Source: Paenibacillus oceani
GTDB taxonomy: Bacteria; Bacillota; Bacilli; Paenibacillales; NBRC-103111
Direction: 5' to 3'
Assembly: GCF_014705615.1 (NCBI RefSeq)
Contig: NZ_JACXJA010000028.1
Span: 62,001-126,000 of the forward strand
Length of the DNA stretch: 64,000 nt
Below are positions 16,510 to 24,888 of the stretch, piece after piece (position 1 is the stretch's first letter; each line of letters opens with the position of its first letter). The notes under the pieces are model-generated. The model was given only the letters and a program-made list of their open reading frames with translations, ran no database searches and was not told the DNA's origin. A program made the translations under genes and the position numbers.

Positions 16510-16824
16510 TCAGCCGCCGAACGCATCCCGGAAGGCGCGGGCAAGTTCCGCTGGCTCGACGTCCCAAAGCTTGGCGATGTCCGGGCACACATTTTCGTCC
16601 CACCAGTCGGACAGCAATTTGCGGTTGCTGCCATTTTCCGCTATGAAGGACAGGTTCAGCACCACTTTTTTTAAATAAAGCTCTTCCGCTTCAGCGAGCT
16701 TGGCCGGGGGAACCCATATTTTCAGCCGTTTGATGGTACGGTATAACTCTTTGTTGCAGGCCCGGCGTATTTTACGCAAGTTCGGCAAATTTTGGTCATG
16801 TTTTTCATTTTTTTGGTTCATCAT
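16510..16824 (-). CDS. Small conserved-looking protein of unknown function
   Basis: A 104-residue soluble, basic then acidic protein with many Trp/Leu positions. Notable segments are RRACNKELYRTIKRLKIWVPP, split here as RRACNKELY and TIKRLKIWVPP, and LSDWWDENVCPDIAKLW near residue 80. No catalytic motif or membrane segment is seen. Two tandem ATG codons (16824 and 16821) follow GAGAGGAG at a long 13-base spacing. Its own terminator lies downstream at 16298-16338, supporting expression as a single-gene unit. I do not recognise a function. Confidence 0.7.
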   Translation of the reverse strand: MMNQKNEKHDQNLPNLRKIRRACNKELYRTIKRLKIWVPPAKLAEAEELYLKKVVLNLSFIAENGSNRKLLSDWWDENVCPDIAKLWDVEPAELARAFRDAFGG

Positions 16825-16910
16825 GCCGATCCATCCGCTCCTCTCTGCTACTAACCTATGCAGGGAAGGGCGAATGGGCTACTGCCGCGGCAGCGTCCGG
16901 ATGAACCCGC

Positions 16911-17447
16911 TCAATCGACGATAATGTAACCGATCATCGGCCCGTTATGCGCGATATCGGGATGGGTGAGGCAGATGATCCGGTAAGTGCCTTCTTTGTC
17001 GGCTTTGAATGTGACGACGGTTTCCTCGCCTTTTTTCACTTCGCCTTTAATGCCGAGTCCTTCGATGATAAAAGGGTGGCTGGCTCCGTTCACTCCGTAA
17101 ATGCTCAGCTTGACTTTATCGCCCTTGTGCACGACCACGGTGCCCGGGTCCCAGCGGTACGCTTCGATTTCTTTGCCGTCGGGAGTCGTCGATTTAAATT
17201 CCCCGGTTACCAGATGAATCGTACGCTCCACCGCTGCCGCGCCTGCTACGGGCGCGCTTTCCCTCTGGCTCGCGTACAGGATGAAGGCCGACAACAACAC
17301 AAGCGCGCCGACGGCCAGCAGCAGATGTTTCCGTTTAAGCACATACAGATTGGCGGAAGCCCGGCGGCGTTTCGGCTGGCCCGGCACGGTGAAACTGACC
17401 GGTTGTACCGGTTTACGGCGACGATTCGAATCGCTATTCAACTGCAT
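16911..17447 (-). CDS. Membrane-anchored cupredoxin-domain protein
   Basis: A 178-residue protein. Residues 1-40 are basic and cytoplasmic, ~41-60 form one membrane helix, and the rest is an extracellular cupredoxin fold. Likely copper ligands are H124 (GASHPF), C159, H162 or H167 and M171 in the loop ICLTHPDIAHNGPM, with spacing close to that of type 1 or CuA sites. PGTVVVHKGDKVKL is the typical early strand pair. The start at 17447 is preceded by GAGGAGGGA. It could carry electrons or bind copper outside the membrane. No oxidase or copper-export gene is adjacent, so the partner is unknown. Confidence 0.88.
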   Translation of the reverse strand: MQLNSDSNRRRKPVQPVSFTVPGQPKRRRASANLYVLKRKHLLLAVGALVLLSAFILYASQRESAPVAGAAAVERTIHLVTGEFKSTTPDGKEIEAYRWDPGTVVVHKGDKVKLSIYGVNGASHPFIIEGLGIKGEVKKGEETVVTFKADKEGTYRIICLTHPDIAHNGPMIGYIIVD

Positions 17448-17575
17448 TCCCTCCTCATGGTTCCCGCATGCTTGTTTATCTCCACTACTAACATATGTGG
17501 GAGCTTGTATCGGCATGACTTGGGAAGCCGAATGCGGCCTGAAGGAGGTCCGTCCCCGCCATTACTTCGGGTAGG

Positions 17576-17740
17576 TCACTCTCGACAGCCGGTGGACGGC
17601 CCAGGCGAGCATGTGGCTCCGAACGGAGCTGTAACCAATGGAAGGCCGGTAACGTCTCCAAAGGAGATGACGAGCCAGATGGCCAGAAATCCGCCCAATC
17701 CGGGGACGGTTACAGACAGCAGCTGCCGGGTACGATGCAT
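17576..17740 (-). pseudogene. Remnant of an HPP-family membrane protein gene
   Basis: The first ~40 codons from ATG 17740 encode LLSVTVPGLGGFLAIWLVISFGD split by family-typical spacing, then LPLVTAPFGAT, the HPP-family N terminus. After PFGAT the frame is lost: a one-base shift restores MLAWAV, the expected continuation, but the sequence then diverges and ends at a stop about ten codons later, without the SPLAQPRN block or remaining helices (intact proteins exceed 150 residues). A good AGGAGG precedes the ATG, so a once-active gene was truncated and frameshifted. A sequencing error could explain the shift but not the missing remainder. Confidence 0.6.
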
Positions 17741-17892
17741 AAGCGGTTCCTCCTGACTAAGGTGCAGCAATCGCGGTTGCAGATCGGTAATGCCGATGAT
17801 ACCATAGGATTATCGATTTGAGTTTCGAATGATTGTGATGCGACCGATTCGGTTTTCGAATGGGTAGTACCTGGGGGGAAGGGAGGACTTGG

Positions 17893-18783
17893 ATGATCGA
17901 GATGCTCGAAGGACGTTTTTTCAAAACGTTCGTGACGGTCGTGCAGGAACGCAGCTTCAGTCGGGCTGCGGAGAAGCTCGGCTATGTGCAGTCGACGGTT
18001 ACGGCGCATATTCGGCAGCTCGAGCAGGCATGCGGCAAGAAGCTGTTCAACCGGCTGGCGCGCGGGGTCGAGCCGACCGAAGCGGGGGAGGAGATGGCCA
18101 AGTTCGCGAGCCAGTTCGTGCAGCTCGGCGCTTCGCTGGCGGAAGCGATGAACCGGCTGGAGGAACCCCGGGGCACCGTCTGTCTGTGCGCGCTGGAATC
18201 GTTTTGCGTTACGCGGCTTCCGCTTTTTTTCGGCAGCTTCTTCGCAACGTATCCGAACATCCGGCTCCAGCTGGAGACCGGCTTTTTCCACGACGTCGTC
18301 GACAGCGTGGCGCATCACCGCGCCGACCTGGGCATCGTCTCGCAGCATCCGGGGCGCGCCGATCTCGTCTTTTACCCGCTGCAGGAGGAACGTCTGGTCG
18401 TGGTCGCTTCGCCGGAGCTCGGCGATCTGTACGATGCGGCCGGATGGGAAGGGCTGAGCGGTGCGAGAGTCGTCGGCTTCGGCAGCCGGTGCGTCTATCA
18501 GACGGCTGCGGGCGAGCTGTTCTCCGCCAAAGGACTGATGGCCAAAGATGCGCTCGAGTTCGCCAGCCTCGAGATGATCAAGCAGACGGTGAGCTGCGGG
18601 CTTGGCGTCGCCCTGCTTCCCGAGATCGGCGTGCTGGAGGAGGTCCGGACGGGTGTGCTTCGCGTGCTGCCGGCCGAACCGGTCGTTCTGACCCACGGGC
18701 TGATCGAGCGTAGCGGACGGGAGCCGAATGCGGCGGCCAGGCGGCTGCGGCAGTCTTTGCTGGAGTTTTTCGGGAAAGTGTAG
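17893..18783 (+). CDS. LysR-family transcriptional regulator
   Basis: A 296-residue LTTR with an N-terminal winged HTH (residues ~3-62, FVTVVQERSFSRAAEKLGYVQ followed by STVTAHIRQLE, here given in two parts) and a periplasmic-binding-like effector domain (from ~90, GTVCLCALESF and the C-terminal VSCGLGVALLPEIGV). The ATG at 17893 follows GGGAGG with a 6-base gap, and upstream in-frame ATG 17860 has no site. It diverges from the HPP-family remnant, its probable original target, so the regulator may have outlived its regulated gene. The ligand is unknown. Confidence 0.92.
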   Translation: MIEMLEGRFFKTFVTVVQERSFSRAAEKLGYVQSTVTAHIRQLEQACGKKLFNRLARGVEPTEAGEEMAKFASQFVQLGASLAEAMNRLEEPRGTVCLCALESFCVTRLPLFFGSFFATYPNIRLQLETGFFHDVVDSVAHHRADLGIVSQHPGRADLVFYPLQEERLVVVASPELGDLYDAAGWEGLSGARVVGFGSRCVYQTAAGELFSAKGLMAKDALEFASLEMIKQTVSCGLGVALLPEIGVLEEVRTGVLRVLPAEPVVLTHGLIERSGREPNAAARRLRQSLLEFFGKV

Positions 18784-18981
18784 GCGGGCGGCCCCTGTTA
18801 TCCGGCAGGCGAGCCTCAATCTCTTATTCACGTCCGTCCCTATGCGGGAATGATCGCCGCGGCGACCGAATAAGATAGACAAGACCCCTTTGGCTTGTAC
18901 GGACAATGGAATGGCGGATTGGATGAAAACGATGGAAGCGGGAAGCGTATCCCGCACATTTTTGGGGAAAGTAGGGTAAGT

Positions 18982-20187
18982 ATGAGCGCGTGGATTCATG
19001 GAGTGATCGATTCGGTTATGGCTTGGCTGACCGACTTGGGCTATTGGGGCATCATGTTCGGACTGATGATCGAAATTATACCGAGCGAGATCGTCCTCGC
19101 CTTCGGCGGATATCTCGTATCGGCGGGGCAAATCAATTATTGGCTGGCGGTGCTGTTCGGCACGGTAGGAGGCGTTCTGGCGCAAATCTTCGTCTATTGG
19201 ATCGGCTTGTACGGCGGCCGGCCGGTGCTGGAGCGGTTCGGTAAATATATTTTTATCAACAAGCACCATATCGAGGTTTCGGAGAATTGGTTTAATAAAT
19301 ACGGCTCCGGCGTTATTTTCACCGCCCGGTTTATCCCCGTGGTGCGCCACGCGATATCGGTACCGGCAGGCATGGCGCGTATGCCGTTGTCCCGGTTTAC
19401 GCTGCTGACGACGCTGGCCGTCATCCCCTGGTCGATGCTGTTCGTTTATTTGGGCATGACGCTGGGAGAGAACTGGAGCCATATCGACGAAACCGCCGCC
19501 GCTTATACGGGCGAGCTGATGTGGGGCGCGCTCGGCTTGACGGCGCTGTATGCGGTCTATGTCATCGTGAAACGCAGGAGACGGAAGGCGAAGGAGAGCA
19601 GCGGGGCTGACGTTTCGGGCAAGCTTGCCGGGATCGGCCGATCCGGCGAAGACAGATCCGCCCCTGCCAGTGCTCCCGCTAGTAGGGCACATCCTCGCGC
19701 CGACGCTGAAGCGAATGGCGTGCTGGCGGGACTTCCGGACGAATACCGGACGCTCGGTGCGCGGATCGTCCGTTCCGGCGATTCGTCCCAGACGGTCGAT
19801 CAGATCGTTATCGGGCCGAACGGCATTTTCCATGTGGAATTCAATGACAGGAGCGGCGAATTCCGGTTTCGGGCGCCGGGGTACGAAGCGGCCGATGCAG
19901 CTGCGGCGGCTGGCGATTTGACCGCGAACGCTTACCGGAGCGAATACGTCCTGAAAGATTTGCTGCGGCGGCGCGGGCTGACGGCCGACGTTGTGGGGAT
20001 TTTATGCTTTACCGATCCGGAAGCGGCGTTGTCCGGGACATGTGCGGCATTCGAGGCGCTGAAGCCGGAGCGGCTCGTCCCGTTTATCGTTTCCTATCGG
20101 GCGAAGCACCCGCTTGACGAGGAACGGGTCCGCACTGCGGCCGCCTGGATCGAAGACAATAGCGGCCGCGCGGGCCGGGAGAAGTAA
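18982..20187 (+). CDS. DedA-family membrane protein fused to a NERD-like domain
   Basis: A 401-residue protein. Residues ~10-200 are a DedA/SNARE-associated domain (EIIPSEIVLAFGGYL, FTARFIPVVRHAISVPAG, with the conserved R and P residues), a family linked to undecaprenyl-phosphate or phospholipid recycling and proton-driven homeostasis. After a basic, Ala/Ser-rich linker (~205-255), residues ~260-395 resemble a NERD domain: TVDQIVIGPNGIFHVEF contains the Asp and Glu of the nuclease-like core, but the usual E-x-K is E-F-N, so nuclease activity is doubtful. The ATG at 18982 lies after GGGGAAAGTAGGG. Ordinary DedA proteins are about 200 residues, so this is a clear fusion. Confidence 0.88.
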   Translation: MSAWIHGVIDSVMAWLTDLGYWGIMFGLMIEIIPSEIVLAFGGYLVSAGQINYWLAVLFGTVGGVLAQIFVYWIGLYGGRPVLERFGKYIFINKHHIEVSENWFNKYGSGVIFTARFIPVVRHAISVPAGMARMPLSRFTLLTTLAVIPWSMLFVYLGMTLGENWSHIDETAAAYTGELMWGALGLTALYAVYVIVKRRRRKAKESSGADVSGKLAGIGRSGEDRSAPASAPASRAHPRADAEANGVLAGLPDEYRTLGARIVRSGDSSQTVDQIVIGPNGIFHVEFNDRSGEFRFRAPGYEAADAAAAAGDLTANAYRSEYVLKDLLRRRGLTADVVGILCFTDPEAALSGTCAAFEALKPERLVPFIVSYRAKHPLDEERVRTAAAWIEDNSGRAGREK

Positions 20188-20321
20188 GCTTAAGGCAAGG
20201 CGGGCGGTTCACGGTGCCGGCCGGCTGCGGCCGCTGATCCGGGCGGCTGATCGGGTGCATGGTACAACGAATCGTTTTTTGTTAAGATAAGGATGGTACC
20301 CTATTGAAGGAGGAAAAGGCG

Positions 20322-20888
20322 ATGAGCAAACATGTAGCCGACAAGCTGGGCAAAGGACTGGCCCCGCAGTCGTTTATCGATGGCATGACGAAAAATCAGG
20401 ATAAGTTTCTGGATTGGTATAACCGCTTCGAATGGAGCTCGGACGACGACCGCGACTTTTTCGAATCGTTATCGAACCGCGACGATTTGCGCTGCCTGAT
20501 TTTGGCGGCCGACTGGTGCGGCGACGTGATCCGCAACGTGCCGGTTGTGTTCCGTGCGCTCGAGAACTCGGGCATTCCGGTGGAAGTGCTCATTATGGAA
20601 GAGCATCCGGAAACGATGGACCAGTATTTGACGATGGGCGGACGTGCGATTCCGATCGTTATTTTCGCCGATACGGGCGGCTTCGTGCTGGGACAGTGGG
20701 GGCCGCGTCCGCAGCATGTGCAGGCGGTCATGACGAAATTCAAGCAGGAGAACCCGGACCGCAATGCGCCGGACTATGAAGACAAGATCAAGGTGGCCCG
20801 CACCGAGATGATGGCGCAGTACGGCGAAGGCGCCGGCTACCAGCAGACGATCGTGCGCGAGTTGCGGGATTTGCTGTCTACTTTTTAA
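20322..20888 (+). CDS. Thioredoxin-family protein with altered active site
   Basis: A 188-residue thioredoxin-fold protein. The active-site region reads AADWCGDVIRNVP: one cysteine of the CxxC pair is kept and the second is replaced by Val, so standard disulfide reduction is unlikely. The cis-proline loop is present as GGRAIPIVIF. This single-Cys form belongs to a group widespread in Bacillaceae. ATG 20322 follows AAGGAGGAAAA; an upstream TTG overlaps the ribosome-binding site. The next gene (hydroxyacylglutathione-hydrolase-like) starts 21 bases downstream, so the two are probably cotranscribed, hinting at thiol or metabolite detoxification. Confidence 0.87.
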   Translation: MSKHVADKLGKGLAPQSFIDGMTKNQDKFLDWYNRFEWSSDDDRDFFESLSNRDDLRCLILAADWCGDVIRNVPVVFRALENSGIPVEVLIMEEHPETMDQYLTMGGRAIPIVIFADTGGFVLGQWGPRPQHVQAVMTKFKQENPDRNAPDYEDKIKVARTEMMAQYGEGAGYQQTIVRELRDLLSTF

Positions 20889-20909
20889 TTCCGGAGGAAC
20901 TGGACATTC

Positions 20910-21533
20910 ATGCTACATATAGAAGCATTCCAACTCGGTCCCGTACAGACGAACGCTTACCTGGTGTCGAACGCCGAGCGGACGAAAGGATTCGTCATCG
21001 ATCCCGGCATGAATCCGAAACCGCTGCTGAAGCGCATCGAGCCTATGGAGATCGAAGCGATCGTGTTGACGCATGCGCATTTTGACCATATCGGCGGCGT
21101 CGACGAGCTGCGCAAGTTGAAAAACTGCCCGGTCTACCTGCACGATGCGGAAGCCGACTGGCTGACCGATCCGAAAAAAAACGGCTCGGCGCGATGGCCG
21201 GAGCTCGGCGTGCACATCCAGACTGAACCGGCGGAATATGCGCTGGATAAAGGGCAGACGCTGACGCTACTCGGGGAGAAGTTTCGAGTGTTCCACACGC
21301 CCGGTCATTCGCCGGGGAGCATCAGCTTGCTGTATGGGGATAAGCTGTTCTGCGGCGACGTCTTGTTCCGGCTGTCGGTCGGGCGTACCGACTTACCCGG
21401 AGGCAGCCAGCGGGAGCTGCTGGAGTCGATCCACGGTACGCTGTTCGACCTGCCTGATGAGGTCAAGGTGTACCCGGGCCATGGCCCGACGACGACGATC
21501 GGGTACGAGAAGCAGAACAACCCGTATGTTTGA
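20910..21533 (+). CDS. MBL-fold hydrolase (glyoxalase II/YqgX-like)
   Basis: A 207-residue metallo-beta-lactamase-fold protein with the metal motif THAHFDHIGG, later ligands in HTPGHSPGS, the bridging Asp in FCGDVLF and His in YPGHGPTT. The order and length match the short bacterial hydroxyacylglutathione hydrolase-like proteins (B. subtilis YqgX type), which lack the C-terminal glutathione-binding extension of true GloB. Firmicutes mostly use bacillithiol, so the thioester substrate may differ. It starts 21 bases after the thioredoxin-like gene with a GGAGGA site and is followed by a terminator. Confidence 0.9.
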   Translation: MLHIEAFQLGPVQTNAYLVSNAERTKGFVIDPGMNPKPLLKRIEPMEIEAIVLTHAHFDHIGGVDELRKLKNCPVYLHDAEADWLTDPKKNGSARWPELGVHIQTEPAEYALDKGQTLTLLGEKFRVFHTPGHSPGSISLLYGDKLFCGDVLFRLSVGRTDLPGGSQRELLESIHGTLFDLPDEVKVYPGHGPTTTIGYEKQNNPYV

Positions 21534-21642
21534 TCGAACCATGTGCTGCTTAGTTTAGCTTAGCTAGTCCCATCGATAAGTGGGGAAAAGAAGGGCGGTC
21601 CCTAACGTGCTCGCATGACCGGGAACGACCCCTTTTCCAAAC

Positions 21643-21690
21643 GAAAAGACCTCAGATTCCACTGTGAAGTGGAGGCCGAGGTCTTTTTTT
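21643..21690 (+). terminator. Terminator after the MBL hydrolase gene
   Basis: AAAGACCTC pairs with GAGGTCTTT around a region that itself contains the inner pair TTCCACT/AGTGGA, and a run of seven T follows. It lies about 110 bases after the stop. Confidence 0.85.
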
Positions 21691-21749
21691 CTCGAGCAAA
21701 ATCGGTTTGAAGTGGGCTTCAAAACAATCGCAAAATGACTTGGAACGAT

Positions 21750-21774
21750 ATAACGGAAGTTGGGTTTCCTTTAT
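21750..21774. repeat. Dispersed 25-base intergenic repeat, copy 1
   Basis: ATAACGGAAGTTGGGTTTCC plus TTTAT. It matches 55236-55260 at 23 of 25 positions; both lie between genes. Confidence 0.6.
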
Positions 21775-21835
21775 GGCTTCTCTTCTGACCTCCCCGCAAC
21801 AACCCGCTCTCACTCTATAGCGAACCGTACCGGAC

Positions 21836-22636
21836 TCAGAACGCGGAACCGTCTCTTTCGACCATCAGTTCGGCAGGGGTCCGGCCGGTTTGCCTTTTGA
21901 ACACCCGATAAAAGTACGAAGCGTCCGAGTAGCCGACATATGCCGCAATTTCCCCTGCCGTAAGCAGCGAGTGCCGGAGCATGTATTGCGCCGTCTTGAT
22001 CCGCGCGGCGTGTACGGATTCGCCAATCGTCTGGCCAGTGACGGACTTGTACAGAGTCGCAGCGTAGTTCGGGCTTTTGCCGATCGCTTGTCCGAGATGC
22101 TCCTTGGTTACCTGCCTGCGATGATGAAGCTGGATATAGCTTCGCATCGTTTCGGCGAGACGCAACTTGTCGTCCGGCAGCCTGTGCCGGTCCAACTCCC
22201 GGTTGGCATGGACGAGCGCCTCAAGCAGAAGCGCCTGTCCCATCAGATTCCCGTACGGCAGCGACTCGGCCGTTTGCTCGAAGACGGCCTTGAACCGGTC
22301 GATCATCAGATCGTACAGGCCGGTTCTCCATTTGACATAAGGGTAACCGTTCAGGATCGGCAATTGACTGACCGACGAACCGGTCGCGGCTTCGGACAGA
22401 CGGAAGGCGATCACGTATTTCTCATGAGCAAGCGTTGGGATACTTTTGCCGTAAAAGGAAGCCCGGTCCGAAATCAGCAGCATGTCGCTTTTATCCAGCA
22501 CGACCTTCTGCCCTTCGATCCAGTATACACACGAGCCGTAACTGACGAGGACGAGCGATAACGCCGGCGATGAGCTGTCCTGTTCCGCAAACCAGCGGGT
22601 TCCTTTATCTTGGCGGACGGATACGATCGGAAGCAT
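21836..22636 (-). CDS. AraC-family transcriptional regulator
   Basis: A 266-residue regulator with an N-terminal cupin-like sensing domain (residues ~1-140) and a C-terminal pair of AraC HTH motifs (~165-260: KEHLGQAIGKSPNYAATLYK and ELMVERD at the end; second helix pair AGEIAAYVGYSDASYFYRVFK). The pattern YSDASYFYRVFKRQTG is the classical AraC signature. It is divergently placed from pyruvate kinase with about 137 bases between them. The inducer is unknown, although sugar metabolism is suggested by the neighbour. Confidence 0.9.
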   Translation of the reverse strand: MLPIVSVRQDKGTRWFAEQDSSSPALSLVLVSYGSCVYWIEGQKVVLDKSDMLLISDRASFYGKSIPTLAHEKYVIAFRLSEAATGSSVSQLPILNGYPYVKWRTGLYDLMIDRFKAVFEQTAESLPYGNLMGQALLLEALVHANRELDRHRLPDDKLRLAETMRSYIQLHHRRQVTKEHLGQAIGKSPNYAATLYKSVTGQTIGESVHAARIKTAQYMLRHSLLTAGEIAAYVGYSDASYFYRVFKRQTGRTPAELMVERDGSAF

Positions 22637-22773
22637 GATGTCTCTCCTGATAGTTAATATAAGACTATTTTACATTCACCGTACTATAATTCATAGCATC
22701 GATTCGAAAGATTGGCTTACAATGAGACACAAAGCTAATTAATTCAGGGGAAGACAGAAGGAGAACCGAACCG

Positions 22774-24201
22774 ATGCGCAAAACGAAAATTGTATGTACG
22801 ATGGGACCATCCTGCGATTCAGTCGAAATATTGAAGCAAATGATCCATGCCGGCATGAACGTCGCCCGGTTGAATATGGCTCACGGCAGTTTGGAAGATC
22901 ACGCGGCACGTATCGCGCGGGTGCGCCAGGCGGCGGAAGAGACGGGCACGTATGTGGCGATTCTGATGGATATTAAAGGACCGGAGGTCCGGATCGGCAT
23001 GCTCGCCGAGCCCTACTACGACCTTAGCGAGAACGGACGACTCGTCTTGACAACCGAGCCGGTAACCGGCGACGCTTTGCGGATTCCGGTATCGTATCGC
23101 GAGCTGCCGCAGGACGTGGCGCCTGGGGCGAAAATCTTGATCGACGACGGTCTGATCGAGCTGGAAGTCGAGCGGATCGAGGGCACGGAGGTCGTCTGCC
23201 GGGTCGTGAACGGGGGACGTCTGAAGCCGCGCAAAGGAGTCAATTTGCCGGGCATCCGCACTTCGCTTCCGGGCGTCACCGAGCGGGACGTGCTGCACAT
23301 CGCCTTTGGCGTGGAGCAGGGCGTAGATATTATTGCCGCCTCGTTCGTCCGCAGGGGTGCGGATATCGTGCAGATCCGCGAGATTCTCGAGGGACACGGA
23401 GCCGGGCATATCCGGATCATCTCGAAGATCGAGAACGAGGAAGGCGTAGACAATCTGGACGAAATTTTGGCTGCCTCCGACGGGATCATGGTTGCGCGGG
23501 GCGATCTGGGCGTCGAAATCCCGGTTGAGAACGTGCCGCTCGTCCAGAAAAAGATGATTCGGGCGTGCAACGCAGCCGGCAAGCCGGTTATTACGGCGAC
23601 GCATATGCTCGAGTCGATGCAGACGAATCCCCGTCCTACGCGCGCCGAAGCGAGCGACGTCTCCAATGCGGTGCTGGACGGAACCGACGCCGTCATGCTG
23701 TCCGGGGAGAGCGCGGCCGGCAAATATCCGGTCGAATCGGTCGCTACGATGGCGGCGATCGTGGAGAAGACGGAGACGATTTTGCCGTACCGGGAATCGT
23801 TCGAGCATAAAATTACGCTGCATCCGACGAACGTAACGGAAGTGATCAGCCAGTCGGTTGTCGGCGCTTCGCTCGACCTGGAGCCGAAGGCGATTGTGAC
23901 GCCGACGGAAACCGGATTTACGGCGCGTATGGTATCCAAGTACCGGCCGAAGGTGCCGATCGTTGCCGTGACGACGAATGCAAGCGTGCTGGGCGGGCTT
24001 TGCCTCGTCTGGGGAGTCGTTCCCGTTCAGGGCAAGCCTGCGCTTACGACGGACGAGATGGTCGATTCGGCGCTGCGTTGCGGCGTTACGGCGGGCGTGC
24101 TGTCGTCCGGCGATACGGTGATCGTGTCCGCGGGCGTTCCCGTCGGACGGAGCGGTGCGACGAATCTGATGAAGATCGTCGAAGTTCCGCAGGAAGCTTG
24201 A
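22774..24201 (+). CDS. pyk: Pyruvate kinase
   Basis: A 475-residue enzyme converting phosphoenolpyruvate and ADP to pyruvate and ATP. It contains KIVCTMGPSC, MNVARLNMAHG, LMDIKGPEVRIG, the active-site loop FGVEQGVDIIAASFVR and the signature IMVARGDLGVEIP, followed by ATHMLESM and RAEASDVSNAVLDGTDAVML (given in two parts). It lacks the extra C-terminal PEP-utiliser domain present in the main Bacillus Pyk (~585 residues). It is therefore the short form and possibly a second isoenzyme; whether another copy exists cannot be seen. AGAAGGAG precedes the ATG. It stands alone, divergent from an AraC regulator. Confidence 0.93.
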   Translation: MRKTKIVCTMGPSCDSVEILKQMIHAGMNVARLNMAHGSLEDHAARIARVRQAAEETGTYVAILMDIKGPEVRIGMLAEPYYDLSENGRLVLTTEPVTGDALRIPVSYRELPQDVAPGAKILIDDGLIELEVERIEGTEVVCRVVNGGRLKPRKGVNLPGIRTSLPGVTERDVLHIAFGVEQGVDIIAASFVRRGADIVQIREILEGHGAGHIRIISKIENEEGVDNLDEILAASDGIMVARGDLGVEIPVENVPLVQKKMIRACNAAGKPVITATHMLESMQTNPRPTRAEASDVSNAVLDGTDAVMLSGESAAGKYPVESVATMAAIVEKTETILPYRESFEHKITLHPTNVTEVISQSVVGASLDLEPKAIVTPTETGFTARMVSKYRPKVPIVAVTTNASVLGGLCLVWGVVPVQGKPALTTDEMVDSALRCGVTAGVLSSGDTVIVSAGVPVGRSGATNLMKIVEVPQEA

Positions 24202-24315
24202 CCGGTCGGGGAACATTTACGATTTTTTAAAAGGTGTTTGGACCGCGGACGTAGAATATTTAATGTCGAAGAACGAAGAAGCTATTGATCTATCGGCAAA
24301 CGGAGGTTCGCTTTC

Positions 24316-24825
24316 ATGTCTTCGGTCCGCGTACAAGTGTCGTGCATCGCAGTCCGCGATGGCAAAATCGCAATGATTCGCAAGCTGAATCCGGCGTATA
24401 AGACTTATCAGATGTTTATCCCGCCCGGAGGCCATGTGGAGCTGACGGAGACGATCGAGCAGGCGTGCGCCCGCGAAGTGCTAGAGGAGACGGGTCTGGA
24501 AGTATCCGGACTGGAACCGGCGGGTGTCGTTACGTTTATCCATTATGGCAGCTCGTATCATTCGGTGTGCTTCCTGCTTACCGCGCGCGAGGTGAAGGGA
24601 ACGCTCTCGACGAACGAGCCGGACAAGCAGACGTCGCACTGGATTGAGCTGGAAGGCATTGGGGACAATGAGGACGTGCCCGGCTACCACCGGGACTTCT
24701 TGAAGCATATACGGGGCCAACGCGGATTTATGAACGCCAGAGTCGAGTGGCTGCCTGACCGGGAGAAGGCGGTATGGACGATCGTAACCGGTCCGGATAC
24801 GCCCGCGGCGGTTTCCTGCCCGTGA
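24316..24825 (+). CDS. Nudix hydrolase
   Basis: A 169-residue protein with a complete Nudix box at about residues 36-58, beginning PPGGHVELTETIE and ending AREVLEETGLEV, so the metal-binding REVxEExG core is intact. The N-terminal strand SVRVQVSCIAVRDGKIAMIR is typical of Nudix proteins hydrolysing nucleoside diphosphates linked to another group. ATG 24316 follows GGAGGTTCGCTTTC. The exact substrate cannot be read from the sequence. The MarR gene begins 64 bases later on the same strand. Confidence 0.92.
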   Translation: MSSVRVQVSCIAVRDGKIAMIRKLNPAYKTYQMFIPPGGHVELTETIEQACAREVLEETGLEVSGLEPAGVVTFIHYGSSYHSVCFLLTAREVKGTLSTNEPDKQTSHWIELEGIGDNEDVPGYHRDFLKHIRGQRGFMNARVEWLPDREKAVWTIVTGPDTPAAVSCP

Positions 24826-24888
24826 CGAGGATGCTGGCGGCGGCTACCTCATGCCGGTGGAACTCTACAGGACAGGAGCGGGAGCCAA

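Larger units (their letters stand above)
21534..21835. other. Intergenic stretch with terminator and dispersed repeat
   Basis: Between converging genes. It contains the terminator at 21643-21690 and one copy of a 25-base dispersed repeat (21750-21774). No gene is seen. Confidence 0.6.

Noticed and set aside
16292-16678. 128-codon frame on the plus strand
   Set aside because: It starts inside a minus-strand terminator and runs antisense to the small conserved gene.
17710-19833. 707-codon open frame on the minus strand
   Set aside because: Antisense to LysR and DedA genes, no motifs, no ribosome-binding site.
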